Positions 42,710 through 54,583 are shown, numbered from the stretch's first letter. The stretch is 64,000 nt of DNA from Flavobacteriales bacterium (GCA_019638115.1 JAHBUK010000004.1:350794-414793), one strand, 5' to 3'. Notes: generated by a model from the letters alone, not told the origin. Made by a program: numbers and translations.

Positions 42710-42954
42710 TGGCGCTGATCGACCACCCCTTCCTGGATCGTTATGTAGCAGCCACAGGCGACCCCGAGCGCTTGGAGCGCGGCCATGGAATGGACATGGC
42801 CATTTGGGAGCGCGTGGATGAACTGCTGCTGGACCTGCACCTGATAAGACACGGCTACGCCGAGGATGGCTACAGCCGCCATGTGGACCGTGAGTTGGAC
42901 AGGCATTGCGCCGATGCCTCCGTAGCGCAGCGCATGAAGGACCTGCGGCTCTGA
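42709..42954 (+). CDS. Small conserved-looking protein, unknown function
   Basis: The 81-residue frame starts at TAATG, where the ATG shares one base with the stop of the patatin gene, implying translational coupling. It reads MALIDHPFLDRYVAATGDPE ... IWERVDELLLDLHLIRHGY ... RHVDRELDRHCADASVAQRM. The protein is acidic and helical with no membrane segment or export signal, so it is cytoplasmic even though its partner is exported. No family was recognised. A hairpin terminator lies 18 bases downstream. Confidence 0.65.
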   Translation: MALIDHPFLDRYVAATGDPERLERGHGMDMAIWERVDELLLDLHLIRHGYAEDGYSRHVDRELDRHCADASVAQRMKDLRL

Positions 42955-42972
42955 CCACGCATCCATAAATGC

Positions 42973-43000
42973 GAAGAGCCCCCGATCCCGGAGGCTCTTC
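42973..43000. terminator. Hairpin terminator between convergent units
   Basis: GAAGAGCC (42973-42980) pairs with GGCTCTTC (42993-43000), with further pairing of the inner CCG/CGG bases possible. It lies between the 42709 gene and the convergent DUF3467 gene. Confidence 0.65.
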
Positions 43001-43020
43001 ATCGTTCCATGATGATCGGA

Positions 43021-43335
43021 TCAGGCTTGCGCCGTTGGCCCACCAAAATGCATGGGCACTTCCTGCACTTCGGAAATGGTGCCGTGCACGGATTCGAATT
43101 TGTTGATGTTGTCCGCCAAGGCACGCATCAGGCGCTTGGCATGCTGCGGCGTAAGCAGGATGCGTGAACGCACCTTGGCCTTGGGCACCCCCGGCATCAC
43201 GCGCACGAAGTCCACAACGAACTCCGAATTGCTGTGCGTGATGATCGCGAGGTTGCTGTAGATGCCATCGGCCACCTCCTCACTGATCTCAATGTTCAGT
43301 TGGTTGGGGCGGGCTTGGTCCTTTGCGTCTGCCAT
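43021..43335 (-). CDS. DUF3467 domain-containing protein
   Basis: From ATG 43335 (MADAKDQARPNQLNIEISEE) the 104-residue protein has the DUF3467 core: VADGIYSNLAIITHSNSEFV, VDFVRVMPGVPKAKVRSRIL, LTPQHAKRLMRALADNINKFE. In Bacteroidota this small soluble protein is regularly encoded next to rpoC, as here, but its role is not known. A transcription-related function is a guess from location only. A perfect hairpin between rpoC and this gene suggests it is expressed by readthrough or separately. The extra 24 codons to 43407 run across the hairpin and were rejected. Confidence 0.88.
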   Translation of the reverse strand: MADAKDQARPNQLNIEISEEVADGIYSNLAIITHSNSEFVVDFVRVMPGVPKAKVRSRILLTPQHAKRLMRALADNINKFESVHGTISEVQEVPMHFGGPTAQA

Positions 43336-43371
43336 GGTTCTTTCCTGATGAGCGACAGGGTGTAAGAGCCA

Positions 43372-43408
43372 AGTGGCGAGTGGACCCGAACATGGGCCAC
43401 TCGCCACT
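43372..43408 (-). terminator. Terminator after rpoC
   Basis: AGTGGCGAGTGG (43372-43383) pairs perfectly with CCACTCGCCACT (43397-43408) around a 13-base loop, 28 bases beyond the rpoC stop on the minus strand. The T run afterwards is weak. Confidence 0.7.
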
Positions 43409-43436
43409 CCTTACTCACATCCCGCTACTCGGGTTC

Positions 43437-46400
43437 TCATTCGGTCACTTCTTCAGTGGTTGCGCGCTGTTCCAGCATGCGCTCGTACTCCTCCTTGTTG
43501 GCCACCACGGTCTTTTGGTAAGCACGTGCACCGGTACCGGCAGGGATCAGGTGACCCACGATCACGTTCTCCTTCAGGCCTTTCAGGTGGTCTTCCTTGG
43601 CGTTCACGGCAGCCTCGTTCAACACCTTGGTGGTCTCCTGGAAGGAAGCCGCGCTGATGAAGCTCTCGGTCTGCAGCGATGCACGCGTGATACCCTGCAG
43701 CATGATGCGTGCGGTGGCCGGCTTGGCGAGGCGAGCCTCCACCAACTTGGCGTCGCGACGCTTCAGTCCGCTGTTCTCATCGCGCAGCTTGCGCATGGTC
43801 ACGATCTGGCCTTCCTTCATGGTGGTGCTGTCGCCAGCTTCGGTAACTACCATCTTGTCGTAGATGTAGTCGTTCTCCTCCATGAAGTCCATCTTGTTGA
43901 CCGCTTGGCGCTCCAGGAAACGGGTATCTCCCGGATCCTCGATCTCCACTTTGCGCATCATCTGGCGCACGATCACCTCGAAGTGCTTGTCGTTGATCTT
44001 CACACCCTGCATGCGGTACACCTCCTGCACCTCGTCCACCAGGTACTCCTGTACACGGGTCGGGCCTTGTATGTCGAGGATATCACCGGGGCTGATGGCA
44101 CCATCGCTCAGCGGGGCACCGGCCTTGATGAAGTCGTTCTCCTGCACCAGGATGTGCTTGCTCAAGGGCACCAGGTAGGTCTTGCGCTCGCCGGTGCGGC
44201 TCTCCACGATGATCTCGCGGTTACCACGCTTGATCTTGCCGTAGGAGATGATGCCGTCGATCTCGCTCACCACAGCGGGGTTGCTGGGGTTACGCGCCTC
44301 GAACAGTTCGGTAACGCGGGGCAGACCACCGGTGATGTCACCACCCTTGCCGGAGCTGCGGGGGATCTTCACCAGTACATCACCTGCTTCCACTTTCTGG
44401 CCTTCCTTCACCATGATGTGTGCACCCACCGGCAGGCTGTAGCTCTTCAGCTCGTCCTTGCCCTTGAGGTCCATGATGCGGATGGTCGGGTTCTTACGCT
44501 TGTCGCGGCTCTCGATGATCACCTTCTCAGCGAAACCGGTCTGTTCGTCGATCTCCTCACGGTAGGTCGCGTTCTCCTCGATCGCTTCGAAGTCCAGCTT
44601 ACCGGCGAATTCGGAGATGATCACAGCGTTGTAGGGGTCCCAGGTGCAGATCAGGTCGTTCTTGGCGATGGGTATACCGCCCTTCACGTACAGGTAAGCA
44701 CCGTAAGGGATGTTGCTGGTGGTGAGCACGATACCGGTGTTGCTGTCCACGATGCGCATCTCCGTGCTGCGGCTGATGACCACTTCGGCGTCTTCGCCTT
44801 TGCGGTCTTTGCGCTTCACGGTACGCAGTTCGTCGATCTCCAACACACCGTCGTACTTGGCGCGCACTTCGCTGGCCTCGGTGATCTTACCGGCAACACC
44901 ACCCACGTGGAAGGTACGCAGGGTAAGCTGGGTTCCAGGTTCACCGATGGACTGGGCAGCGATCACACCCACGGCTTCTCCGATCTGCACGAAGCGACCG
45001 GTGGCCAGGTTGCGACCGTAGCACTTGCCGCACACGCCTTGTTTCATTTCGCAGGTCAACACGCTGCGGATCTCCACTTCCTCGATGGGGCTCGAAGCGA
45101 TGGCCGCTGCGATGTCCTCATTGATGGTCTCGCCGCTACGCACGATGAGCTCGCCGGTCTGCGGATGGAACACGTCGTGTACGCTGGTGCGGCCGAGCAC
45201 ACGGTCGTAGAGGGACTCCACGATCTCCTCGGCCTTCTTCAGAGCCGTGGCCACCAGACCACGCAGGGTTCCGCAGTCGTCAGCCGTAATGATCACGTCC
45301 TGGGCCACGTCCACCAAACGGCGGGTGAGGTAACCAGCGTCAGCCGTTTTCAGAGCGGTATCCGCCAGACCCTTACGGGCACCGTGGGTGGAGATGAAGT
45401 ACTCCAGGATGGACAGACCCTCTTTGAAGTTCGAGAGGATCGGGTTCTCGATGATGTCCTGACCGCCGCCGCCGCCGCCTTTCTGGGGCTTGGCCATCAG
45501 ACCACGCATACCGCTGAGCTGACGGATCTGCTCCTTGGAACCACGGGCGCCGCTGTCCATCATCATGTAGATGGAGTTGAAGCCTTGGCGATCGTTCTTG
45601 ATGCGCTCCATCAAGGTGTAGGTCACCTTGCTGTTGGTGTGTGTCCAGATATCGATGGTCTGGTTGTAGCGCTCGTTGTTGGTGATCAGACCCATGTTGT
45701 AGTTGGACGTCACTTCGTCCACCTCGGCCTGGGCGGCCTTCACCAACTTCTCTTTCGCATCCGGAATGACCACATCATCCAGGTTGAAGCTCAGACCACC
45801 TTTGAAAGCGGTCATGAAGCCCAGTTCCTTGATATCGTCCAGGAACTGCGCAGCACGGGCAGTGCCGGTCTCCTTCACCACCTTGCCGATGATGTCACGG
45901 AGCGCCTTTTTGGTGAGCACTTCGTTGATGAAGCCCACCTCGTTGGGCACCACCTCGTTGAAGAGGGTGCGACCACAGGTGGTCTCGATCATTTGGGGTT
46001 TGCCATCGGCACCCACCCAGCGCAATTTGATCCAGGTGTGCAGTTCGAGACGCTTCTCGTTGAAAGCGATGATCACCTCCTCAGGGCTGTAGAAGGTCAT
46101 GCCTTCACCCTTCATGGTGCGCTCCTCGTCGCTCTTACGGCCTTTGGTGATGTAGTACAGCCCAAGCACCATGTCCTGGCTGGGTACCGCAATGGGTGCA
46201 CCGTTGGCCGGGTTCAGAATGTTGTGGCTGGCCAGCATCAGGAGCTGTGCTTCGAGGATGGCGGCATTGCCCAAGGGCAGGTGCACGGCCATCTGGTCAC
46301 CGTCGAAGTCAGCGTTGAACGCGGTACAGACCAAGGGGTGAAGCTGAATGGCCTTACCCTCGATGAGCTTCGGCTGGAAAGCCTGGATACCCAAACGGTG

Positions 46401-47732
46401 CAGGGTCGGTGCACGGTTGAGGAGCACGGGGTGGCCCTTCAACACGTTCTCCAGAATGTCCCACACCACGGGTTCCTTCTTGTCCACGATCTTCTTGGCG
46501 CTCTTCACGGTCTTCACGATACCGCGCTCAATGAGCTTGCGGATGATGAAGGGCTTGAAAAGCTCTGCGGCCATGTTCTTGGGCAGACCGCACTCGTGCA
46601 ATTTCAGTTCAGGCCCCACAACGATCACGGAACGTGCGCTGTAGTCCACGCGCTTACCGAGCAGGTTCTGGCGGAAGCGGCCCTGTTTGCCCTTGAGCGA
46701 ATCGCTCAGTGACTTCAGAGGGCGGTTGCTTTCGCTCTTCACGGCGCTGCTCTTGCGGCTGTTGTCGAAGAGGCTGTCCACGGCCTCCTGCAACATGCGC
46801 TTCTCGTTGCGCAGGATCACCTCAGGTGCCTTGATCTCCATCAGGCGCTTCAGGCGGTTGTTGCGGATGATCACACGGCGGTAGAGGTCGTTCAGGTCGG
46901 AAGTGGCGAAACGGCCACCATCCAAAGGCACCAGCGGGCGCAGCTCGGGCGGGATCACCGGCACCACCTTCACCACCATCCACTCCGGACGGTTCACGCG
47001 GCGGCTGTTGGCGTCGCGGAAGGCCTCCACCACGTTCAGGCGCTTCAGGGCCTCGTTCTTACGCTGCTGGCTGGTCTCCGTATCGGCCTTGTGGCGCAGG
47101 TCGTAGCTCAAGCTGTCCAGGTCCAGGCGCTTCAGGAGGTCCTGCAGCGCATCGGCACCCATCTTGGCGATGAACTTGTTGGGATCGGAGTCGTCCAGGT
47201 ACTGGTTGTCCTTGCCCTGGGCTTCCATGATGTCCAAATACTCCTCTTCCGTAAGGAAGTCGAGGTACTGAACAGCATTGCCCTCCTTGTTCACAGCGCT
47301 TCCGGCCTGGATCACCACATAACGTTCGTAGTAGATGATCTGGTCAAGCTTCTTGGTGGGGAGTCCCAGCAAGTAGCCGATCTTGTTCGGCAAGCTGCGG
47401 AAGTACCAGATGTGGGCCACGGGCACCACCAGTTGGATGTGACCCATGCGCTCGCGGCGCACTTTTTTCTCGGTGACCTCCACCCCGCAGCGATCGCAAA
47501 CGATCCCTTTGTAGCGGATGCGCTTGTACTTGCCGCAATGGCATTCGAAGTCCTTCACAGGACCGAAAATGCGCTCGCAGAACAAGCCATCGCGCTCGGG
47601 CTTGTAGGTCCTGTAGTTGATCGTTTCAGGCTTGATCACCTCCCCGAAGCTGCGCTCGAGGATCTGCTCCGGGCTGGCCAGGCTGATGACGATCTTGTTG
47701 AAGTTGCTATTGAGCTTTACCTCCTTCTTCAT
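43437..47732 (-). CDS. rpoC: DNA-directed RNA polymerase subunit beta'
   Basis: The 1431-residue subunit is complete. The N-terminal zinc ribbon [21 protein letters not shown] (about 70-90) is followed by the clamp, [20 protein letters not shown], and the absolutely conserved catalytic loop [20 protein letters not shown] (three Mg-binding Asp). The trigger loop region ([21 protein letters not shown]) is present, as is the second zinc site with Cys residues around DDCGTLRG and [20 protein letters not shown]. It forms the active centre with RpoB. It lies 45 bases downstream of rpoB. It is read leftwards; the huge open frame on the opposite strand is a codon-bias shadow. Confidence 0.99.
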   Translation of the reverse strand: MKKEVKLNSNFNKIVISLASPEQILERSFGEVIKPETINYRTYKPERDGLFCERIFGPVKDFECHCGKYKRIRYKGIVCDRCGVEVTEKKVRRERMGHIQLVVPVAHIWYFRSLPNKIGYLLGLPTKKLDQIIYYERYVVIQAGSAVNKEGNAVQYLDFLTEEEYLDIMEAQGKDNQYLDDSDPNKFIAKMGADALQDLLKRLDLDSLSYDLRHKADTETSQQRKNEALKRLNVVEAFRDANSRRVNRPEWMVVKVVPVIPPELRPLVPLDGGRFATSDLNDLYRRVIIRNNRLKRLMEIKAPEVILRNEKRMLQEAVDSLFDNSRKSSAVKSESNRPLKSLSDSLKGKQGRFRQNLLGKRVDYSARSVIVVGPELKLHECGLPKNMAAELFKPFIIRKLIERGIVKTVKSAKKIVDKKEPVVWDILENVLKGHPVLLNRAPTLHRLGIQAFQPKLIEGKAIQLHPLVCTAFNADFDGDQMAVHLPLGNAAILEAQLLMLASHNILNPANGAPIAVPSQDMVLGLYYITKGRKSDEERTMKGEGMTFYSPEEVIIAFNEKRLELHTWIKLRWVGADGKPQMIETTCGRTLFNEVVPNEVGFINEVLTKKALRDIIGKVVKETGTARAAQFLDDIKELGFMTAFKGGLSFNLDDVVIPDAKEKLVKAAQAEVDEVTSNYNMGLITNNERYNQTIDIWTHTNSKVTYTLMERIKNDRQGFNSIYMMMDSGARGSKEQIRQLSGMRGLMAKPQKGGGGGGQDIIENPILSNFKEGLSILEYFISTHGARKGLADTALKTADAGYLTRRLVDVAQDVIITADDCGTLRGLVATALKKAEEIVESLYDRVLGRTSVHDVFHPQTGELIVRSGETINEDIAAAIASSPIEEVEIRSVLTCEMKQGVCGKCYGRNLATGRFVQIGEAVGVIAAQSIGEPGTQLTLRTFHVGGVAGKITEASEVRAKYDGVLEIDELRTVKRKDRKGEDAEVVISRSTEMRIVDSNTGIVLTTSNIPYGAYLYVKGGIPIAKNDLICTWDPYNAVIISEFAGKLDFEAIEENATYREEIDEQTGFAEKVIIESRDKRKNPTIRIMDLKGKDELKSYSLPVGAHIMVKEGQKVEAGDVLVKIPRSSGKGGDITGGLPRVTELFEARNPSNPAVVSEIDGIISYGKIKRGNREIIVESRTGERKTYLVPLSKHILVQENDFIKAGAPLSDGAISPGDILDIQGPTRVQEYLVDEVQEVYRMQGVKINDKHFEVIVRQMMRKVEIEDPGDTRFLERQAVNKMDFMEENDYIYDKMVVTEAGDSTTMKEGQIVTMRKLRDENSGLKRRDAKLVEARLAKPATARIMLQGITRASLQTESFISAASFQETTKVLNEAAVNAKEDHLKGLKENVIVGHLIPAGTGARAYQKTVVANKEEYERMLEQRATTEEVTE

Positions 47733-47777
47733 GGCGTACTGTGCTATCCGTTCAACCTTCAGTTGCTCACCCGATCA

Positions 47778-50700
47778 TCACTCCAAGGAAACGTCGAGTG
47801 CCAAGCCACGCAGTTCGTGGAGCAGCACGTTGAACGATTCGGGGATGCCCGGGGTGGGGAGGGGTTCGCCCTTCACGATGGCCTCGTAGGCCTTTGCGCG
47901 TCCGATCACGTCATCGCTCTTCACGGTGAGGATCTCTTGCAGGATGTTGGCGGCACCGAAGGCCTCCAACGCCCACACTTCCATTTCACCGAAGCGCTGA
48001 CCACCGAACTGGGCCTTACCACCGAGCGGCTGCTGGGTAATGAGGCTGTAGGGGCCAATGGAACGTGCGTGCATCTTGTCATCGACCATGTGGGCCAGCT
48101 TGATCATGTAGATCACACCCACGGTGGCAGGCTGGTCGAAGCGTTCGCCGGTGCCACCATCGTAGAGGTAGCTGCGGCCATTGCGCGGCACGCCCGCCTC
48201 GTCGGTCTCGGCATCGATCTGCTCGTGCGTGGCACCGTCGAAGATCGGGGTGGCGTACTTGCGGCCCAGCTTCTTGCCGGCCCAGCCCAGTACGGTCTCG
48301 TAGATCTGGCCCAGGTTCATACGGCTCGGTACGCCCAGGGGGTTGAGCACGATGTCCACCGGTGTGCCATCCTCCAGGAAGGGCATGTCGGCATCGCGCA
48401 CGATCTTGGCCACGATACCCTTGTTACCGTGACGGCCGGCCATCTTGTCGCCCACGGTCAGCTTGCGCTTGGCGGCCACATAGACCTTGGCCAGCTTGAT
48501 GATGCCTGCGGGTAGTTCATCGCCGATGCTCACTTGGAACTTCTTGCGCTTGTACACCCCGCTGATATCGCCGTGGCGGATGTTGTAGTTGTGGATCAGT
48601 TCACGCACCAGGTCGTTCGTGTTCTTGTCCGCGGTCCACTCGGTGGGGTCCACGGTAATGAAATCGATGGCCTGGAGCACCTTCGGGCTGAACTTCACGC
48701 CCTTCTTGATCTGCTCCTCCTTGTACTTGTTGAACACGCCGTTGGAATTCTGACCACCCACCAACTGCATCATCTTCTCGATGAGCTCGTTCTTCAGGGT
48801 GCCCAGTTCCTTGTCGTACTCCTTGTCGATCTGCTCCAGGATGGCCTTCTCGTTGGTCTTGGCCTTCTTGTCCTTCACAGCGCGGCTGAAGAGCTTCTTG
48901 TCGATCACCACACCCTTGGTGCTGGGGGGAGCCTTCAAGGAAGCGTCCTTCACATCGCCGGCCTTGTCGCCGAAGATGGCACGGAGCAGCTTCTCCTCAG
49001 GGCTGGGGTCGGTCTCCCCTTTCGGCGTGATCTTGCCGATGAGGATATCACCTTCCTTGATCTCAGCCCCGATGCGGATCAGGCCGCTTTCATCCAGGTC
49101 GCGCGTGGCTTCCTCGGAAACGTTGGGGATGTCGGCGGTGAGTTCTTCCAAGCCACGCTTGGTGTCGCGCACCTCCATGTTGTACTCATCGATGTGGATC
49201 GAGGTGAAGATGTCTTCCGACGCAACACGCTCGCTGATCACGATGGCATCCTCGAAGTTGTACCCCTTCCAAGGCATGAAGGACACCAACAGGTTGCGCC
49301 CGATGGCCAATTCGCCATCGCGGGTGGAGTACCCTTCGCACATCACCTGGCCAGCGCTCACCTTGTCGCCCTTGCGCACGATGGGGCGCAGGTTCATGCA
49401 GGTGCTCTGGTTGGTCTTCAGGAACTTGGTGAGCTTGTATTCCTTGTCATCGCCCTCGAAGCTCACGATGCGCTCTTCGTCGCTGCGCTTGTACTCGATC
49501 ACAATACGCTCGGAATCCACGTATTTCACCACGCCCTCGCCTTCCGCGGTGAGCAGCACACGGCTGTCGCGGGCAACAAGTTCTTCCAGGCCGGTACCCA
49601 CCACAGGCGCTTCAGGACGCAACAGCGGCACGGCCTGACGCATCATGTTCGAGCCCATCAGCGCACGGTTGGCGTCATTGTGCTCCAAGAAGGGGATCAG
49701 GCTTGCTGCGATAGAGGCGATCTGGTTCGGCGCCACGTCCATCAGGTTCAGCTGGCCGGGCTCCACCACCGGGAAGTCGCCCATCAGACGGGCCTTCACA
49801 CGGGTGGTCTGAAATTCGCCTTTGTCGTTCACCTTGGCGTTCGCCTGGGCGATCATCATGTTGTCCTCTTCCTCAGCGCTGAGGTACACGATCTCGGCCT
49901 TGGTGTCCACCTTGCCCTCCTTCACCGGGCGGTAAGGGGTCTCGATGAAACCGAGGCTGTTGATCTTCGAGTACACGCAGAGCGAGCTGATCAGACCGAT
50001 GTTCGGTCCTTCAGGGGTCTCGATGGTGCAGAGGCGGCCGTAGTGCGTGTAGTGCACGTCACGGACTTCGAAACCAGCACGTTCGCGGCTCAGACCACCG
50101 GGTCCAAGGGCCGACATGCGGCGCTTGTGGGTGATCTCGGCCAGCGGGTTGGTCTGGTCCATGAACTGGCTCAACTGGTTCGTTCCGAAGAACGAGTTGA
50201 TCACCGAGCTCAGGGTCTTGGCATTGATCAGGTCTGTGGGTGTGAACACCTCGTTGTCACGCACGTTCATGCGCTCGCGGATGGTGCGGGCCATACGGGC
50301 CAGACCCACGCCGAACTGGCTGTGCAACTGCTCGCCCACGGTACGTACGCGGCGGTTGCTCAAGTGGTCGATATCGTCCACATCGGCCTTGGAATTCACC
50401 AGCTCGATGAGGTACTTGATGATGAAGATGATGTCCTCCTTGGTGAGCACGCGCACGCTGAGCTCACTTTCCAGACCCAACTTCTTGTTGATGCGGTAGC
50501 GGCCCACCTCACCGAGGTCGTAGCGCTGCTCGCTGAAGAAGAGCTTGTCGATAACGCCGCGGGCCGTTTCCAGATCGGGTGGCTCGGCATTGCGCAACTG
50601 GCGGTAGATCACCTCCACGGCCTCCTTCTCGGAGTTGGAGGTATCCTTCTGCAAGGTGTTGTAGATCAGCGCGAAATCGGCTGCGTTCACATTCTCCTTG

Positions 50701-51599
50701 TGCAGGATGATGGTCTTCGCACCGCTGTCCACGATCTGCTCCACGTGGTGCTCCTCGATCACGGTCTCGCGGTCGATCAACACCTCGTTCCGCTCAATGC
50801 TCACCACTTCACCGGTGTCCTCGTCCACGAAATCCTCCACCCAGCTCTTCAGCACACGGGCGGCCAGCTTGCGGCCCACCATCTCTTTCATGGCGGCCTT
50901 GGTCACCTTCACCTCGTCCGCCAGGTCGAAGATGGACAGGATGTCCTTGTCGCTCTCGAAGCCGATGGCGCGGAGCAGGGTGGTGACCGGAAGCTTCTTC
51001 TTCCGATCGATGTAGGCGTACATGACGCCGTTGATGTCCGTTGCGAACTCGATCCAGCTGCCCTTGAAGGGGATGACACGGGCGCTGTAGAGTTTGGTAC
51101 CGTTGGCGTGGCGGCTTTGGCCGAAGAACACGCCCGGGCTGCGGTGCAGCTGGGAAACGACCACGCGCTCAGCGCCGTTCACCACAAACGACCCTTTGGG
51201 GGTCATGTATGGGATCTGGCCCAAGTACACGTCCTGCACGATGGTCTCGAAGTCCTCGTGCTCGGGGTCGGTGCAATACAATTTCAGCTTTGCCTTCAGG
51301 GGCACGCTGTAGGTCAGCCCTCGCTCGATGCACTCATCGATGCTGTAGCGGGGCGGATCGATGAAATAATCGAGGAACTCGAGTACGAACTGGTTGCGCG
51401 TATCGGTGATCGGGAAGTTCTCCGAGAACACCTTGAAGAGGCCCTCGCTGATGCGGTCCTCGGGTAGGGTTTCGATCTGGAAGAACTCCTCGAAGCTCTT
51501 GAGCTGTATCTCGAGGAAATCCGGATAATCGGTGGATAGAGCGCTGGATCCGAAATTGATCCGCTTGCTCTTCTTGGGACTGGACTTCGCCTGGGCCAT
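47778..51599 (-). CDS. rpoB: DNA-directed RNA polymerase subunit beta
   Basis: From ATG 51599 ([20 protein letters not shown]) the subunit has 1273 residues. [20 protein letters not shown] and [20 protein letters not shown] open the protrusion and lobe. The rifampicin-binding region has [40 protein letters not shown]. Further on are [51 protein letters not shown] and the C-terminal [20 protein letters not shown]. In the cluster, residues equivalent to E. coli Ser531 and His526 appear as wild type (Ser in LSR, His in THKRR). The extra 36 codons to 51707 have no homology-like content and cross the leader hairpin. Confidence 0.99.
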   Translation of the reverse strand: MAQAKSSPKKSKRINFGSSALSTDYPDFLEIQLKSFEEFFQIETLPEDRISEGLFKVFSENFPITDTRNQFVLEFLDYFIDPPRYSIDECIERGLTYSVPLKAKLKLYCTDPEHEDFETIVQDVYLGQIPYMTPKGSFVVNGAERVVVSQLHRSPGVFFGQSRHANGTKLYSARVIPFKGSWIEFATDINGVMYAYIDRKKKLPVTTLLRAIGFESDKDILSIFDLADEVKVTKAAMKEMVGRKLAARVLKSWVEDFVDEDTGEVVSIERNEVLIDRETVIEEHHVEQIVDSGAKTIILHKENVNAADFALIYNTLQKDTSNSEKEAVEVIYRQLRNAEPPDLETARGVIDKLFFSEQRYDLGEVGRYRINKKLGLESELSVRVLTKEDIIFIIKYLIELVNSKADVDDIDHLSNRRVRTVGEQLHSQFGVGLARMARTIRERMNVRDNEVFTPTDLINAKTLSSVINSFFGTNQLSQFMDQTNPLAEITHKRRMSALGPGGLSRERAGFEVRDVHYTHYGRLCTIETPEGPNIGLISSLCVYSKINSLGFIETPYRPVKEGKVDTKAEIVYLSAEEEDNMMIAQANAKVNDKGEFQTTRVKARLMGDFPVVEPGQLNLMDVAPNQIASIAASLIPFLEHNDANRALMGSNMMRQAVPLLRPEAPVVGTGLEELVARDSRVLLTAEGEGVVKYVDSERIVIEYKRSDEERIVSFEGDDKEYKLTKFLKTNQSTCMNLRPIVRKGDKVSAGQVMCEGYSTRDGELAIGRNLLVSFMPWKGYNFEDAIVISERVASEDIFTSIHIDEYNMEVRDTKRGLEELTADIPNVSEEATRDLDESGLIRIGAEIKEGDILIGKITPKGETDPSPEEKLLRAIFGDKAGDVKDASLKAPPSTKGVVIDKKLFSRAVKDKKAKTNEKAILEQIDKEYDKELGTLKNELIEKMMQLVGGQNSNGVFNKYKEEQIKKGVKFSPKVLQAIDFITVDPTEWTADKNTNDLVRELIHNYNIRHGDISGVYKRKKFQVSIGDELPAGIIKLAKVYVAAKRKLTVGDKMAGRHGNKGIVAKIVRDADMPFLEDGTPVDIVLNPLGVPSRMNLGQIYETVLGWAGKKLGRKYATPIFDGATHEQIDAETDEAGVPRNGRSYLYDGGTGERFDQPATVGVIYMIKLAHMVDDKMHARSIGPYSLITQQPLGGKAQFGGQRFGEMEVWALEAFGAANILQEILTVKSDDVIGRAKAYEAIVKGEPLPTPGIPESFNVLLHELRGLALDVSLE

Positions 51600-51719
51600 G
51601 GGGTGCGATTGTGAAGAACGGAAGTACCGAAGGAAATACCTGATCCGACTTGTCCACCTGCCTTTGTTGCCCGCTTGGATCTCAGTGGGCGGCAGGTCTG
51701 CCTTCAAAACGGCACAGCC

Positions 51720-51745
51720 GGAAAGGCCCGCCTTGGGGCCTTTCC
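51720..51745 (-). terminator. Hairpin between rplL and rpoB (possible attenuator)
   Basis: GGAAAGGCCC (51720-51729) pairs with GGGCCTTTCC (51736-51745) and the flanking bases add further pairs. It sits 32 bases after the rplL stop and 121 bases before rpoB, where partial termination sets the rplJL/rpoBC ratio in many bacteria. On the minus strand a TTTT run follows 12 bases after the stem, so readthrough is likely. Confidence 0.65.
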
Positions 51746-51776
51746 GTGCTGCTGTACCGCAGACGCTTTGAGGATC

Positions 51777-52151
51777 TTACTTGACCTCAACTTCGGCGCC
51801 GGCTTCCGTCAGTTGCTGCTTCAGGCTCTCTGCGTCCTCCTTGGACACACCTTCCTTCAGCGGCTTGGGAGCACCGTCAACGAGGTCTTTGGCCTCCTTC
51901 AGTCCGAGACCGGTGAGTTCCTTCACCAGTTTCACGACGGCCAATTTGTTCTGGCCACCGGCTTTCAGGATCACGTCGAAGCTGGTCTTGGCTTCGGCCA
52001 CTTCACCACCAGCAGCAGGGCCAGCGGCCACGGCTACGGCAGCAGCTGCCGGTTCGATCTTGTATTCGTCCTTGAGGTACTGGGCCAATTCGTTCACCTC
52101 TTTAACGGTGAGGCCTACGAGCTGATCGCCCAGGGCTTTGATGTCTGCCAT
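51777..52151 (-). CDS. rplL: 50S ribosomal protein L7/L12
   Basis: The 124-residue protein has the classic layout: N-terminal dimerisation helices ([20 protein letters not shown]), an Ala/Pro/Gly-rich hinge (about 35-52), and the globular C-terminal domain ([55 protein letters not shown]). Multiple copies bind the stalk base through L10 and recruit translation factors. Encoded 103 bases after rplJ on the minus strand, as is usual. Confidence 0.99.
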   Translation of the reverse strand: MADIKALGDQLVGLTVKEVNELAQYLKDEYKIEPAAAAVAVAAGPAAGGEVAEAKTSFDVILKAGGQNKLAVVKLVKELTGLGLKEAKDLVDGAPKPLKEGVSKEDAESLKQQLTEAGAEVEVK

Positions 52152-52254
52152 TTTGAATGGGTGTTACTTGCGGTTGTGTTGAGAAGCTGTCGTGGAAGTG
52201 CGTAACGCGTTGTCGGTGCAGGGGTACGGTCCCCTTTACCGTTTGTAGGTCTTA

Positions 52255-52785
52255 TCAGGCTGCCCGCTCTTCGAGGGCCTTCACCAGACCGGCGATCTTG
52301 TGACCGCCGCTGCCTTGAAGACCGCTGATAACGTTCTTCATCGGGCTCTGGAGCAGTGCAATGATGTCGCCGATGAGTTCCTCGCGACCCTTCAGGTTGC
52401 TGAGCATCACCAACTGGTCATCACCAACGAACACGGCCTCATCGATCCAGGCGCTTTTCAGGGCGGGCTTGGTGTCCTTCTTGCGGAAGTCCTTGATGAG
52501 CTTGGCCGGAGCGTTACCCTTCTCGGCGAAGAGGATCGAGGTCTGCCCTTTCAAGGTGGGCACGATGCCGCTGTAATCGCGGCCCTCGACACGCTCCATC
52601 GCTTTGCGGAGCAGGGTGTTCTTCACCACCTTCATGCGGATACCGGCCTTGTTGCAGGCGCGACGCAGGTTGCTGGTGGATTCGGCGTCCATGGACGAAG
52701 TGTCGGCCAGGTACAGCACGCCGGTGGCTTTGATCTCTTCGACCAGAACGTCGATCGCTTGGTCTTTCTCTTTACGGGTTGCCAT
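52255..52785 (-). CDS. rplJ: 50S ribosomal protein L10
   Basis: The 176-residue protein starts MATRKEKDQAIDVLVEEIKA, followed by VLYLADTSSMDAESTSNLRR, and MKVVKNTLLRKAMERV, the RNA-binding part of L10. The C-terminal helix that carries the L7/L12 dimers is at about 150-175. L10 forms the stalk base and, in many bacteria, represses its own mRNA by binding a leader RNA structure. The 103-base rplJ-rplL gap has no clear hairpin. Confidence 0.97.
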   Translation of the reverse strand: MATRKEKDQAIDVLVEEIKATGVLYLADTSSMDAESTSNLRRACNKAGIRMKVVKNTLLRKAMERVEGRDYSGIVPTLKGQTSILFAEKGNAPAKLIKDFRKKDTKPALKSAWIDEAVFVGDDQLVMLSNLKGREELIGDIIALLQSPMKNVISGLQGSGGHKIAGLVKALEERAA

Positions 52786-52802
52786 TGTCGTGTGCTGTTT
52801 GA

Positions 52803-53498
52803 TCAGACCGTTACGGTGCGGGTATCAACCTGCACGCCCGGGCTCATGGTACTGCTGATGCTGATGCTCTTGATGTAGGCGCCTTTGGCGGTGCTGGGCT
52901 TCAGCTTCACCAAGGTCTGGAGGAGTTCGTTGGCGTTCTCGCTCAACTTCTGTGCGTCGAAGGAGGCCTTGCCGATCACCGCGTGGATGATACCGGTCTT
53001 GTCCACCTTGAAATCGATCTTACCGGCCTTCACCTCGCGGGTGGCTTTGGCCACGTCCATGGTAACGGTACCGGTCTTGGGGTTCGGCATCAGGCCGCGG
53101 GGACCGAGCACACGGCCCAGGGCACCTACTTTGGCCATTACGGCAGGCGTGCAGATGATCACATCGATGCCCGTCCAACCGCCTTTGATCTTCTCGATGT
53201 AGTCATCGAGGCCGGCCATGTCGGCACCGGCTGCCAAGGCCTCCTCGCACTTGGCGGGATCGGCCAGCACCAGCACCTTCACGGTACGGCCGGTGCCGTG
53301 GGGCAGGCTCACGGTGCCACGCACCATTTCCGTGCTCTTCTTGGGGTCCACGCCGAGTCGCACGGCGATATCCACCGTTGCGTCGAACTTCGTGGTGCTC
53401 ACCTGCTTCACGATCTGGGTCGCTTCCTGCAGGGAGTAGATCTTGCTGGCATCGAACTTGGCCAGGGCGTCTTTGCGCTTTTTCGTCAGGGTTGCCAT
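52803..53498 (-). CDS. rplA: 50S ribosomal protein L1
   Basis: At 231 residues it is normal length. Motifs: [20 protein letters not shown], the RNA-binding [40 protein letters not shown], and [20 protein letters not shown]. It binds the mobile L1 stalk of 23S rRNA and, in many species, its own mRNA. It sits nine bases after rplK, so both are co-transcribed. Confidence 0.99.
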   Translation of the reverse strand: MATLTKKRKDALAKFDASKIYSLQEATQIVKQVSTTKFDATVDIAVRLGVDPKKSTEMVRGTVSLPHGTGRTVKVLVLADPAKCEEALAAGADMAGLDDYIEKIKGGWTGIDVIICTPAVMAKVGALGRVLGPRGLMPNPKTGTVTMDVAKATREVKAGKIDFKVDKTGIIHAVIGKASFDAQKLSENANELLQTLVKLKPSTAKGAYIKSISISSTMSPGVQVDTRTVTV

Positions 53499-53507
53499 GG
53501 CTGTCGC

Positions 53508-53945
53508 TTAAAAGGGTTTGTCACCGGTTACCGTTACACCCATGCTGCGAGCCGTTCCGGCCACCATGCTCATGGCGCTCTCCAAAGTGAAGCAGTTCAG
53601 GTCGGGCATCTTGTCCTCGGCAATGGCTTTCACCTGGTCCCAAGAGATGCTACCCACCTTTTTGCTGTGCGGCGTACCGCTACCGCCCTTGATCTTGGCC
53701 GCATCGATGATCTGCACGGCTGCGGGCGGGGTCTTGATGATGAAGTCGAAGGACTTGTCGGCATAAACGGTGATCACCACGGGCAACACCTTACCGGCCT
53801 TGTCCTGGGTACGTCCGTTGAACTGCTTGCAGAAGTCCATGATGTTCACCCCCTTGGCACCCAGAGCGGGACCGATGGGGGGCGAAGGGTTGGCCGCTCC
53901 GCCTTTTACTTGGAGCTTGATGAGGCCTGCGATCTCCTTTGCCAT
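53508..53945 (-). CDS. rplK: 50S ribosomal protein L11
   Basis: The 145-residue protein reads [60 protein letters not shown], and ends with an RNA-binding helical domain ([20 protein letters not shown]). It forms the GTPase-associated centre with 23S rRNA. It lies 84 bases after nusG and nine bases before rplA. Confidence 0.99.
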   Translation of the reverse strand: MAKEIAGLIKLQVKGGAANPSPPIGPALGAKGVNIMDFCKQFNGRTQDKAGKVLPVVITVYADKSFDFIIKTPPAAVQIIDAAKIKGGSGTPHSKKVGSISWDQVKAIAEDKMPDLNCFTLESAMSMVAGTARSMGVTVTGDKPF

Positions 53946-54029
53946 TTGTCTGTGGTTGTGTCCTGGTTAACGTCCACTGCTCGCGGACTCGGACTGGTTT
54001 ACTTGTTGGTTCGTGTGGTGTGCAAATGG

Positions 54030-54581
54030 TCAGAGTTCCTTCTCCACCTGCATGAAGCTGAGCTCCAGCGGGGTCTTGCGACCGAAGATCTTCACCATCA
54101 CCTTGAGTTTCTTCTTCTCCTCGTTGATCTCCTCGATCACGCCGGTGAAGCCATTGAACGGGCCATCGATGACCTTCACGGCCTCGCCCATGTGGTAAGG
54201 GTTGTGGTTGGTAGCATCGGCATCGGCCAACTCGTCCACGGTACCCAAAATGCGGTTCACTTCGCTCTGGCGCAAGGGCACCGGCTCCCCTCCTTTCTCA
54301 GCCCCCAGGAACCCGATCACGTTGGGCAGGTTCTTGATGCTGTGTGCGATCTCGCCGGTCAGGTCGGCTTCCATCAGCACGTATCCGGGGAAGAAGTTGC
54401 GCTCCTTGCTCACCTTCTTACCATCGCGGATCTGGAAGAACTTCTCCATCGGGATCAACACCTGAGCGATGCGACCACCCATGGCGGAACGCGAAACCTC
54501 CAGGTCGATCAATTCCTTGACCTTCTTCTCCTTACCGGAAATAGCCCGGATCACATACCACTTCTTGGATGCGTCGGCCAT
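54030..54581 (-). CDS. nusG: Transcription termination/antitermination factor NusG
   Basis: From ATG 54581 (MADASKKWYVIRAISGKEKK) the protein is 183 residues. The NGN domain (about 8-110, FFPGYVLMEADLTGEIAHSI, IGFLGAEKGGEPVPLRQSEV) is followed by a KOW domain (about 130-183, KVIDGPFNGFTGVIEEINEE, MVKIFGRKTPLELSFMQVEK). It binds RNA polymerase and Rho. The start is three bases after secE, so the two are translationally close. An upstream frame to 54626 overlaps secE and was rejected. Confidence 0.98.
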   Translation of the reverse strand: MADASKKWYVIRAISGKEKKVKELIDLEVSRSAMGGRIAQVLIPMEKFFQIRDGKKVSKERNFFPGYVLMEADLTGEIAHSIKNLPNVIGFLGAEKGGEPVPLRQSEVNRILGTVDELADADATNHNPYHMGEAVKVIDGPFNGFTGVIEEINEEKKKLKVMVKIFGRKTPLELSFMQVEKEL

Positions 54582-54583
54582 CT

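Noticed and set aside
43323-46712. 1129-codon open frame on the plus strand
   Set aside because: Lies wholly antisense to rpoC; its His/Val/Leu-rich translation is the complement of GC-rich codons and has no recognisable domain.
48534-51467. 977-codon open frame on the plus strand
   Set aside because: Antisense shadow of rpoB, same reason.
47778-51707. Extended rpoB starting at 51707
   Set aside because: The extra 36 codons run towards the rplL-rpoB hairpin and match nothing in RpoB; ATG 51599 gives a normal N-terminus.
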